Positions 21,574 to 32,260 of a DNA stretch of 64,000 nucleotides are shown in pieces. Below the pieces are notes generated by a model. That model was not told the DNA's origin, did no database searches, and worked only from the letters and a program-made list of their open reading frames with translations. This DNA comes from Acanthosoma haemorrhoidale. Taxonomy: Eukaryota; Arthropoda; Insecta; Hemiptera; Acanthosomatidae. The stretch lies in contig OV884013.1 in NCBI GenBank assembly GCA_930367205.1, forward strand, positions 121,373,827 through 121,437,826. Direction: 5' to 3'. The position numbers were made by a program, and so were the translations under genes. How positions within the stretch are numbered: position 1 is the first letter of the stretch; the number at the start of each line of letters is the position of its first letter.

Positions 21574-23694
21574 ACAGCTACTTCGACCTGAGATCATGCT
21601 TCTCTGGCAGCTCATAGGGACATTTCATTTCCGTTATCCCTACATATGCACTATTGACTAATTTGAAAAACTTTTTGTTGAGTGTAGCGCTACAATACAA
21701 CGTTTTGTGTATTTCTGACAATCCGGGAAGCTTTCGTTTATTTTTGCCTGATTGAATGCAAATCTCGCTAATTTATTTCGACCTTTCCATCCATGACGGA
21801 TTACTGACTAAGCCATCTTCCATTGGCAATTATCGGCGGACTGTCCCCTGTAATCGGCTTTGACGACTCCACTCCCCGGGGATATGTGACCTGGAGCAAC
21901 TAATACAACAGCGATAGTAAATGACATATATTTATTTGGACCAATACCTCGCAAATCCGACTTTGACGGGATCAGGGGGTAGTTTGGAAACGGGAGGTTA
22001 TTTAAACTTGTGCCCTAGTAACGTCAGATGGACAATTTTCGAAAATTGTACAATTCCATGGCGATATTTACACCACTGGAGCCACCTTTTTGTGGCAATG
22101 AACGAGTCGGCTGAAGTTTTTTCTCACTAATTTTTACCTGTAATTTTTTACAATTCTTGGTTAAACCAAATCCATATCGCATAATCTAATATATACTTTT
22201 ATCACGCATCTTAAATTTGCCAATTTGGTCGCATATTTTTAGTGCACAATCGGAGTCACGAGACTAACAAAAGTCAAATTAGTGAAGCCCCACTTTATAT
22301 GAATAATTTACTCAAATTTCATACTAGGAACAAACTTAAAGAAGTGTTACCTCGGTCTATTTGAAAGAGTTAGGAATTAAAAGAATACTGCAAAGACCTC
22401 AAGGTGTACATCCTAAAAATTATCGTATTCACGTTTGCTTTAATAAATTGGCTAAATTTTTTTTTTACTGATTTCAAAATATATTTTAATGTTTTTTTTT
22501 TTAAACAGGAAATGAAGATTTGTTATAACCTTGATTAAGCCTGATAAAATATATAACTTATTTATCAACTGGATTGCGTTGCTATGGGACTAACTATTGA
22601 GTTTCAGATGCGCCCCAGTGAGCACGCTATATAATGCTCGAAGCAGACACACCCTAGTTGTGAAGTAGAACTTACGGGAGCATTGTAATTAATGGCTTTC
22701 ACCACACTGGTCCTGGGGGACAACCAGTAAAGAAGTTTGTACGTCAAGTGTTTAACGGAGACTTACTTGTAGTGTTTGGTTTCTCAAATGTAACTAAACG
22801 ATGTGTTAAAATCATTAGTTTCATTGAGTGTCGTCTAGAGCTAAGCCGACATACTTCTCATTAAGTAGTGTACGACGATTTAACACGTAAATAACTCGTA
22901 AATCCACCCTATCGTAACTTAATACTTTCCTTAATTCTCTATTTATGCTTAAATTTAGTATAGTGATCAGTATAGCAACACTTTCATTCAAACCTAAGGG
23001 CTCCAAGCCAATGAAATTATTTTGACAAAATAGCTTAAAATGTCGTGTAATTTTTGTATTTTTCGCTATGCCAACATTGGAAATACAATACATCTTGTCT
23101 GTAACTTTCTTGTGAAGACAAATTTGATTGCTAATCAATGAAAGGTAGGAATCAGCTAAGTCAAGTATGATGAAGAAGTGTTGGGTGTTAAAGGAGCAAT
23201 ATCTATGTTAGTATCTTATTATTTTGCACATCTTTGAAGATGTTATGACTCAACTGGTTGACTTAATTCTATTGACTGTTTTACTATTTAGTTAGTTCAT
23301 ACAAACCCATTCAGGCCAATATTGTGTAGGTTTTCGTAACTATACAAGATCCAATGTTAACGTCTGTTTAGCCGTTTGATGTTGAATAATCCCATGTGTC
23401 TCTTCATATGTCGTTCTGGTATATGACAATTGCCTTTGAGGTATGCAAACTACACGTAATTATATAAAACCAAGTAATTTAAGGAACATAAAAAATTGTC
23501 TTCAGCCGTTGTCCATATTGTTACTCAAGATAACTAAAGATTTGCATATTTATGATTTTCTGCCTGTTTTGACGATTGGGTTTCATTGATTAACCAATTT
23601 ACTTGAAGGTTTACTCGATTATGCGATGAGATGGAAAAGTTTGCAAAACGTATAAGTATATTTTTCAGGAAGACTCTTGTTTGAAAAAGAGATA
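21574..23694. other. Intergenic, nothing recognised
   Basis: About 2.1 kb of AT-rich sequence. The 105-residue minus-strand frame at 22821-23138 has no recognised motif. Confidence 0.4.
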
Positions 23695-24320
23695 ACTAGT
23701 TTGAAAATTCAGAGTAAAGAGCTACGGGGGACAGCAAAAAATTTGAACATTAAGCGTATCCAATCCTTTCAATCTAAAGTCCTGAGAACAATAGTAAATG
23801 CCCCTTATTGCGTCAGCAACAAAACCCTTCATAACGATCTTAACATACCCTACATTCTCGAACTCATCCCTTCCAAGTTCATGAAATCCCATATCAACCT
23901 ATCCAACCCCCCTAATCCCCTAGCACAGTCATTGCACTGCGCCACTCATCCCTATAATCCTCCTCGGAGACTAAAACGGCAGTGGTCTCGTGACCTGCTA
24001 TAAATGCGTGACAGTGGGAGTCCTGGCAATGGCCAATGTCCTGAGCGTATGTAGTTATCGCGGTCTTCGTCAGCCTCCACTGGCTCGTATCCAGTGACGC
24101 GGGTGACAGACGAGCGTGGAGTACTTCCCAATACTTCGCTTCCTCTTTCGCATGCGAAGGATGTGACAACCATGTGGATTTGGGAGGCCTCTGGGCTGTT
24201 GGTAAATATCGTATGAATGAGCGAGTGAATGATGAATTGTAAGTATGTTATGAATAAGAACTTTTATCTCAATTACTTATTGCCATACAAGGCAGATTGT
24301 AATTAATAAAAATCGTTAAA
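23695..24320 (+). mobile_element. LINE family A copy
   Basis: The frame 23677-24003 reads ELRGTAKNLNIKRIQSFQ, SKVLRTIVNAPYCVSNKTLH, NIPYILELIPSKFMKSH, NPLAQSLHC and ends RLKRQWSRDLL at a stop. This is the natural C-terminus of the family. The 3'UTR follows with GCATGCGAAGGATGTGACAA, GAATGAGCGAGTGAATGATG and GAATTGTAAGTATG, marking the GATGAATTGT subfamily. Confidence 0.87.
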
Positions 24321-25017
24321 ATAATCAACGATATCCTGCTCACACACTCTCTGTTTGACATGTCCCTAAATGGAAAAAAAAATCTGGAATCGCCCTATTT
24401 AATGAATGGGCAGTTACAATTAAGTATCTCACGAACGACATATTTACATCCATGATCTCAGTTGCAAGTTTATGATTTTCCAAACTTTCTGAAAGTTTAC
24501 TATAGATTACTTTCTGCTTTCTTTTTTCTTTCTATTTAAAAGACTGCTCACTTTCTATTTAACTTTATTAAAGCTAGACCCAAAATAGCCTGTAGTTGAC
24601 AGTAGTCATTAATCAGCTGACAAATTAAGCAAGAGGTCTTGGTGGATTCTTTTAATTCGAGGGTATATATTCTCTGTCGCGAAAACGAATCGCAGTTTCC
24701 TTCTGCCAATTAACTTTTCGCAACCGGACCAATTTCACTTTTTCAATTGAGTGACAATTGAGTCACCCTACATTAAGATTGAACGACCAGCTCCACTCTT
24801 AATTAGCGGAGGGGTTGAAAAGAAAAATAACGTTCAGTCGTCTAGCCACGGATTATTTTATTCAGTCAATTTAGGTTAACCATTATGTTATGAATCAGTC
24901 AATTGAAAATTACTTTCCTTTCTTGAATCTCTTAGAATTTTCTTCTTTAATGAATCTGGACAGGGTTGTGACAGAAAATTCTTATGATGTATTATTAATC
25001 ACAGCTATTGTAATGGC
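24321..25017. other. AT-rich intergenic stretch
   Basis: Nothing recognised. Confidence 0.4.
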
Positions 25018-25262
25018 GGACAGCAAAAAATTCGAACATTAAGCGTATCAAATTCTTTCAATCAAAAATACTGAGAACAATAGTGAATGCCCCTTATTGC
25101 GTCGGCAACAAAACCCTTTATAACCATCTTAACATACCCCACATTCTTGAACTCGTCCCTTCCAAGTGTATGAAAGTCCACAGTAGCCTTTCCAACCACC
25201 CTAATCCCGTAGCACAGTCATTGCACTGCACCAGTCATCCCTATAATCCTCCTTGGAGACTG
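25018..25262 (+). mobile_element. LINE family A ORF2 fragment
   Basis: A fragment from GGCGGACAGCAAAAAATTCG (ELWGTAKKFEH) to CCTCCTTGGAGACTG, coding NAPYCVGNKTLYNHLNIPHI and later blocks. It stops exactly before the ORF2 stop region and has no 3'UTR. Only ~230 bp separate it from the next, longer A copy in the same orientation. Confidence 0.83.
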
Positions 25263-25489
25263 TAGTCCACAACTCAAAACGGGGTTTCTCTATGACCTAT
25301 GGTACGTATGATTTATCGTCGCTTCGAGTATACGTATTCCAGTGCATTTGGGATTGCTGCATCGGTCAATGAACCTAATTTATTCTCTCAAACCGTTTTT
25401 ATTCTTCTAGCAAAGTTAAAACTAATAGACAATTAATTCACTATATATTAAAAGGGAACAATACGACTACAGGAACAAAACAAATTATT

Positions 25490-26190
25490 ATTACATTTAT
25501 ACCCGCATACGAGGCTAAAAAAAGACAAGAACCAAACAAACGCTTTGGACAACTGTCCAGACTACTTCAAAGGACATCCCATCTCTCAATAGAAAACAAA
25601 TTACTAATTTACAAAGTTATACTTAAGCCAATCTGGACATACGGAATAGAGCTATGGGGGACAGCAAAAAAATCGAACATCAAGCGCATCCAAACCTTTC
25701 AATCAAAAGTCCTGAGAACAATAGTAAATGCCCCTTATTACGTCAGCAACAATACCCTTTATAACCATCTTAACATACCCTACATTCTTGAACTCATCCC
25801 TTCCAAGTGTATGCAATTCCATAGTAACCTATCCAACCACCCTAATTCCCTAGCACAGTCATTGCACTGCACCACCCATCCCTATAATCCGCTTCGGAGA
25901 CTATAACGGCAATGGCCAGTTTCTCCAATCATGTCCTGAGCGTCTGTGGCTCTCGCGCTCTTCGTCAGCTTCCACTGGCTCTTATCCGGTGACGCGGCTG
26001 ACGGAGGAACGTTGGGACCTCCCAAGACTCCTCTTCCTATTTCGTATGCGAAGGAGGTGACAGCCATGTGGATTTAAGAGGTCTCTGGGCTGTTTGTAAA
26101 TACTATATGAATGATGAATTTAAATAAGAACATTTATCTCAATTAGTTATTGCCTATTAAGGCAGATTGTAATTTTAGCACAATAAAGGA
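25490..26190 (+). mobile_element. LINE family A copy
   Basis: This copy starts upstream of most others: ATACGAGGCTAAAAAAAGAC, then a CCAAACAAACGCTTTGGACA block (protein KRFGQLSRLLQRTSHLSIEN). It then covers PIWTYGIELWGTAKKSNIKR to RTIVNAPYYVSNNTLYNHLN, and a 3'UTR with the TGCCT-ATTA-AGGCA hairpin at about 26150. The tail is AGCACAATAAAGGATATTAT followed by a TATTA microsatellite. Confidence 0.87.
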
Positions 26191-26937
26191 TATTATATTA
26201 TATTATATTAATATTGCTTTTCAAATGATCAGTACCCAGTAATGAATCTTACTTTAGGTCATTCATTCAAATTTGTTTCAATGTCAATTAACCGCTCAGT
26301 TTTGTCTCTTCAGCTATTTGTCTCTTATTGCTATTGGTCAGTTGCGTAAAAATAAATTACATATATTATTTAAGATTTTTTCATTTTAATTTGGTATTTA
26401 CCGCTTATTATGTTATCGATACAAGCAAAGAAGTCGGAGGTTCTCTGCTGATTTCGATTTGAATCTGCACATACTTTGTGCGTGACATTCTGTAAACTTC
26501 AAAGTTCCTTCGTAATTTAAACATTATATATGAGGGACTGTTGAGTATCTTATGCACCAGACATCAACCGTGTTAATGAAACAGCCTCTACACATTTATG
26601 AATGTTGTCAACTCATCTTTTCCCCCCACATTGATCTTGAGAGTTCGCTCGTATTCCGAAGAATCGCTAAATCCTTCAAAACCCGATGCAGCAGAGAAGA
26701 CGCTGCCGTTATGTCATTTGCTCACGTCTAATTAACAAACGAACTAACCCCCCCCCCCGATCCCCCCCTTCGCTAAACTAATTAACTAACCACTTTGGAA
26801 GCAAGCTCCTCGTCCGTGGTGATTTACGACCCCCCGCCTACGAGCCCTTACTACGTTCAGTCGGTCCTATCCAGAGCTGGAGTTAATCCGTTTATAGGGC
26901 ATGTAATTATCTTAACCCATATACAACTTCAGGGGAT
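26191..26937. other. Intergenic, nothing recognised
   Basis: AT-rich, with poly-C runs near 26749-26767. No gene seen. Confidence 0.4.
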
Positions 26938-27428
26938 AAAGGCCCACTGATTTTTTGGGGGGAAGATCTCGATGAGCGAGCATTGCGATGACGGGCTCAG
27001 AAAATATTAACATGTGGAATGTTGCAACTTTTGAGATTTTTCCTCTAAGGGTTTTTACGAACCCTTTTCCAGTCCTTATTCCTAGCTTATTAACCCACTT
27101 CTGGTACTTGACCATTCGTTAACAAGGTGTGTTTTATGATTGCAGAACTATGAATTAACAGTATGTGGTTTCTGGCTGGCAAATAATACCATTTATACAA
27201 ACCAATGTATGATTTCACATTTTGAAAACAATCGCAGAATTTGACAAATGATTATTGAGAAGCGATGAATCAAATCTTGGCTGGCGCCAGTTACTTGCAA
27301 GTCCCTGGTCGGCAGATAAACTCCTAGACGAATTACGTCCAGGTTTATTCAGCTGTTTTTCAATTTTATTCATTCCATGGAAATATTATATAGATATTCT
27401 AGTTTTTTTTTAGTTTTTCGTTTTATTT
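26938..27428 (+). repeat. Large inverted repeat, left arm
   Basis: This arm is the reverse complement of 28741-29136 with roughly 85-90% identity by eye. Landmarks include GATCTCGATGAGCGAGCATT, GAAAATATTAACATGTG, TACTTGACCATTCGTTAAC, CAGTTACTTGCAAGTCCCTG and GACGAATTACGTCCAGG. It carries about 93 extra bases (27121-27213) absent from the other arm. Confidence 0.88.
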
Positions 27429-27493
27429 TGGACAAATAAAAATTAAGGAATTATTGGCGATTATAATACAACATGTTGATGTCTTAGCACATA

Positions 27494-28292
27494 GAATCCC
27501 GATAATTCTTATTGTCAAGGGACTGACAGTTTGGTACGAATTATTGGGAATACTAATTATCGGGAGTGCAAAATTAAAAAACGTATTAATGCATGTATTA
27601 AGAAGTATGTACAATGTAGTTAGGATAAAAACTATGCAATAAACACTGCCTAATACTAAACTAAACAATACATGCAATAAAAAATATGTATATACTTATG
27701 TTCTAGATTAAATAAACACCAATCAAACATTTCTTCGAAAAAAATCCGTAATTTTTTTTTTACGCAATCCTTGCAGACGGGAATTGTCAAATCCTTTGTC
27801 AAGAGTGTTCAGAGCAAAAAATACTTTATCACCAACATCTGATTTTGCTAAAAAATGGCGCACGTTGTTCACGTATTGTTAAGCAACTTTAGCAGTAATT
27901 GTTGGTACATCATTTTCACCCCCCTCTCCATCTTCACCATCAATGTCCTAAGATGGATCTAAAATTTCTTCTCGTCTCCCTCACTCGCTCACCCTTTCGC
28001 TTCTGTAGAAGGGATTACTTGATTTCATAGAAACCATTTACTCGGACTCATTCTGCTCTCTGGTCTCTCACTGTCCTCTTTGCCTTTCTTGAAACAGTAC
28101 GAATTAACGAGGTTTTTAAGCTGGAAATACTTATTATAAGTGACCTCGAGCATAAAAATCATAAGAGTTACCGAGGGGACTGAAATGCATTGTTTTTATA
28201 CCACTTACCGGGATTTTCTCTAGGGACCGGCAAATTCGTACGAATTAGCCGGAAATACGAATAATCGGGATACGAAATATCGGGATTCCACT
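27494..28292 (-). mobile_element. Pogo/Tigger-like DNA element
   Basis: The ends are TAGAATCCCGATAATTCTTA and, reversed, ATAGTGGAATCCCGATATTT, each next to TA. These match pogo/Tigger termini (CAGTGGAATCCCG). The minus-strand reading near 27750-27940 gives DGEDGEGGENDVPTITAKVA, then YVNNVRHFLA, LNTLDKGFDN and a KKKITDFF tail. This resembles the acidic C-terminal region of Tigger transposases. The DDE catalytic core is missing. The element is ~800 bp, versus >2 kb for complete Tigger elements. It lies between the two arms of a larger inverted repeat. Confidence 0.65.
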
Positions 28293-28740
28293 ATAAGAAT
28301 TTCTATATCCGAATAGTTTAATCGAACGTCATTGGTGAAATGTTGTGCATTCGATTTGGAACCGATAGAGAAATTTGTGTTCTATTTATTCTTTTCAGAA
28401 TAATCACCCAACATCCACACTAGCCTCTGATGAGTTGCAGCTTCATGTTTTTTTGATGTCACAAAACAATTGAATTTTCAATTTTTAATACGTTCGGCGA
28501 AATCTGAAATTTATTTTTTTTAAATTTCTCGGAAATCGATTTAACTAGTCAGGAAAGTTACGGATATAGAAGAATACTCGCTTCCAATTACTACCTTTGA
28601 TTTTCATTCTGAGAATAATTAATTCACTTTGCACTACACTTATTCTAACCAGATTCTTCACAACGTTTGTACACCATGCGTAAAGTTATTAACATCCTGT
28701 ATTATAAGCACCAATAATTACTTAATTTTTCTTTATCCAA
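28293..28740. other. Spacer of the large inverted repeat
   Basis: AT-rich sequence between the Tigger-like element and the right arm; no gene or repeat recognised. Confidence 0.4.
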
Positions 28741-29136
28741 ATTTACAAAAAGAAACAACTAAAAACTAAAAAAAAAACTAAAATATCCCCTAATATTTTC
28801 ATGGAATGAATAAAAATGAAGAACAGCTGAATAAACCTGGGCGTAATTCGTCTAGGAGTTTTTCTACCGACCAGGGACTTGCAAGTAACTGGCGTCACCC
28901 AAGATTTGATTTATCGCTTCTCAATAATCATTTGTAGAAATTCTGAAATTGTTTTCAAAATGTGTTAACGAATGGTCAAGTACTAGAAGTTGGTTAATAA
29001 GCCTGGAATACGGACTGTAAAAGGGTTCGTGAAAACCCTCCAGGGAAAATGTCAAGAGTTGCAACATTGACCTGCGACATGTTAATATTTTCGGAGCCCA
29101 TCATCGCAATGCTCATCGAGATCTTTCCCCAAAAAA
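28741..29136 (-). repeat. Large inverted repeat, right arm
   Basis: This is the inverted counterpart of 26938-27428, running from TACAAAAAGAAACAACTAAA to GATCTTTCCCCAAAAAAATT. It lacks the ~93-bp insert seen in the left arm: GTTAAC (in GTGTTAACGAATGG) directly abuts the ACATTTTGA-equivalent block. Confidence 0.88.
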
Positions 29137-30139
29137 ATTATTTTTAGAACGAGTTTCATTGATCCTAGCCCATTTTGAACTTTTTGTTTATTTTACTGTT
29201 GATGGCCTGAAAAGTTCCCAAAACATGGAGATGGTATCAAATTACCAACTGGTTTCCCTGAGATAAGATATCTTGAGATCAGTGGTTACGATAAGATTAG
29301 ATCTTGATGTATCGAGATAGACCTAAGGAATCTATTAGTTAGCGCTACATAACTATAAATCTATTTGATATATTAGACCTGTCCGACTTTTTTCTCTCTC
29401 TTATTTGCGCCCCATCTTATTTAACGCGCTGGTCTTTGGCCATATATATATATATATATTTAGGTATGAAGCCATCCGCGAGCTATGCCGGCAGTTCCTT
29501 TCTTCAGATTTAGATATAGCTTCCTCTTCAGACCCCTCTGATGATCTCAGTCCGCCAGGCCCGAAAATAGGCCGGATATCCTCGGCCTTTCTGGACTACG
29601 TACGTCATCCAGCAAGTGGATTATCCCCGTTCGCCGGATTTAGCCGCTTGTTATTTCCAGTGATATTGGTAATAGGCGGTTTTACTGCTGGCATCAGATC
29701 CTATCGAGCAGTAGTGGCCGATCGAGTACCTTTTTAGCAGAAGGTAGGCTAATGGTTAAACGGAATCATATTTTGAAAGGACGTAGAAACGTTTTTGCTA
29801 GTCCAAAGGGAGAGGCTCCACTTTTACCTTCGGTTCTGGGCAATCGTTTATAATCGTATGATCGGTTTGTTTTAAGATAGCAGCAAATTATTTAGCCTAT
29901 CTGAAAATATCTCAGACAACGCTCAAGAGATATCTCTAATCTCTAAAAGAACCTCAGACCTTAGGCAGGTAAGAAATCAGTGTTAAACCCCCAAAAAATT
30001 GTGGGCAGTTTCGCTTACTTTGAAAGTTTGTTGGGTCCTAGTTGGGAATGTACAGCTGATTGAAAACCGTGCTTTATTTGCTACATCTACCGGGGTGGAT
30101 AACGAAGCGTTTAGAGCTAAAATATTAATTAATATAACT
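29137..30139. other. Intergenic with an unassigned open frame
   Basis: The region contains a (TA)n run at about 29443-29459 and the open stretch described at 29461-29737. Nothing else is recognised. Confidence 0.4.
29461..29737 (+). CDS. Unassigned open stretch, possible exon
   Basis: After a TATATATATTTAG acceptor-like sequence the frame reads YEAIRELCRQFLSSDLDIAS, then SSDPSDDLSPPGPKIG, a DYVRHPASGLSPFAGFSR segment and LLFPVILVIGGFTAG, ending with a stop at 29735. GC content is above background. I recognise no family. The hydrophobic segment could be a membrane helix. No upstream exon or start with supporting context is seen, so it may be chance. Confidence 0.2.
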
Positions 30140-30768
30140 TTTTTATTGTGCTATAATTAGAATCAGCCTTATTAGGCAAAACGTAATTGAGATAAATGTT
30201 CTCATTCTATTAACTATAACATACTTACAATTCATTATTCACTCGCTCATTCAAAGAATATTTACAAACAGCCCAGAGACCTACCAAATCCACATGGTTG
30301 TCACCTCCCTCGCATGCGATAGAGAAAGCGGAAGTCCCCCACGCTCCTACGTCAGCCGCGTCACCGAATACGGGCCAGTGGAGGCTGACCTAGAGCGCGA
30401 GAGTCACAGATGCTCAGGCTCAGGACATGATTGGAGAAACTGACCATTGCCAGGACTCCCACTGTTACGTATTTATACCAGGTCACGAACCCACTGCCGT
30501 TTCAGTCTCCAAGGAGGATTATAGGGATGACTGGCGCAGTGCAATGACTGTGCTAGGGGATTAGGGTGGTTGGATAGGTTACTAGGGAATTTCATGAACT
30601 TGGAAGGGATGAGTATAAGAATGTAAGGTATATTAAGATCGTTATGAACGGTTTTGTTGCTGACGTAATAAGGGGCATTTACTATTGTTCTCAGGACTTT
30701 TGATTGAAAGAATTGGATACGCTTGATGTTCTACTGTTTTGCTGTGCCCCATAGCTCTATTCCGTGCG
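30140..30768 (-). mobile_element. LINE family A copy
   Basis: In reverse orientation: tail CTTTTTTATTGTGCTATAAT, hairpin GCCTTATTAGGC, GCTCATTCAAAGAATATTTA, CCTCGCATGCGATAGAG, then the ORF2 stop region GTCTCCAAGGAGGATTATAG. The 5' end is at CCCCATAGCTCTATTCCG (ELWG). It is the GATGAATTGT-type subfamily. Confidence 0.86.
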
Positions 30769-32260
30769 CTAAAATATATTGAAAATAATTATGCTCTGAA
30801 AACCAGCAATGTAAATAGGGCACTAATGAGTTTCAAGCTGGTTTTATCAGTTACTTTTTCTGAATTTATCGTAGCTACTAACAATCGTTTTAATTCGTAA
30901 AATGGGGACTTGTGACAACTTGAAAAAGCTTTTTGCGATGACTTTATTGACATGATTACAAGCGATTTCACTGGCATTAGCATAAGCATGACCAGGGAGG
31001 CTGCTACATCTTGAATGGCTGGGATTTTGAGATGGGCGTGGATGCTACAGTTGTTGATCTAGAAGACATCATTGGCTACCTTGTGATTTTTATTTTTTAT
31101 TTCTATGGAATTTCTATGAGGCAAAGAAGTAGTGTTTGAATCGTCTGTTAGTTTCTTGTCGTTTTGATGTGAGGTGAGGGCTCCATGCGAGTCGCTTGTA
31201 TTTTAAGTCCTAGATAGGTTTGGGAATAGGAATGGTTTGGCTGAGAAAGAAAAATGAAGGACTGCAGAGAAAGATATTAAATTTGTCTTATATTAGTTCT
31301 GTTATTATATCTTAATTAAAACTCTCCTTGTTGGATATACCTTTAAAATTTCATACCGTTTAACCGCTTTTGCAGCTGTCATGAACAAACTGTTTGAAAG
31401 TAGAGCTCTCTCATATTGGGGTTGGGTAATTAACTGGCTATCAGCTAATTTAATGCAGGCCTTAGAAAATGGAAGTGTGAAGAAGCTGTCTGTGAAGTGA
31501 GGGAGGCGTTCTTTATGGAGCTGCGCTCTTCCTCAGTTCGTCTTAATCCACTCTCTTCATTACCGCTGGAATCTTCCCCATTAATTCACTCCCCCCACTG
31601 CCACTTCTCTCCCACCCAACAGTTTCCATTTACTTAATTCTATGGCTTGACGTCTTCTCGGCTCGTCACTCCCGTCGGCCTAGGGCACTTTTTCCGGTGG
31701 ATTTATTTTCATTGGGTACTCAAACTAGGGACTAGGGACTAGCAGGGCGGGATATCGTACTGGAGGCAGTAAAGGGTGTTATGGAATACACAAGGAAACA
31801 ACTGGTAATGATGTACCTCGACTGTAAGACACTAGGCACCACGTCGATCAAGGGGTAGAATCAGGAAAGCTTAAGACGAGGGAGTTGTGAATGAAACAAT
31901 AGTTAAACAATAACTGCCTTAAGTGAAAACTGGACAAGATTTACAAAATTGCAGCTCACTCTGCCAGGAGAAGACTCAGAAAACACTGGTATGGAGGCGA
32001 GACTTAAAAGGTGACTAGATCCTGAATGAAGGGTATGGGATTTGATCAATATTCTAGGGCTTAATAATTACCTATGATTATATTTGGAACTAATTCTGAA
32101 AACTATAAAAATGTTTCGTTCCCGACTCTTCGAAAAAAAATTATTTTAGATAACAACAGTTATATAACGCTAAGAATATTATAATGCTGATATTATATAT
32201 AATATTAAAAGAAGAAACAAGCCCCTTTTCCTGTATACCTGTCTCGTGACTTCATGGAAG
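30769..32260. other. Intergenic, nothing recognised
   Basis: About 1.5 kb with short frames only. A small GGGACTA tandem lies at about 31730. No gene supported. Confidence 0.4.
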
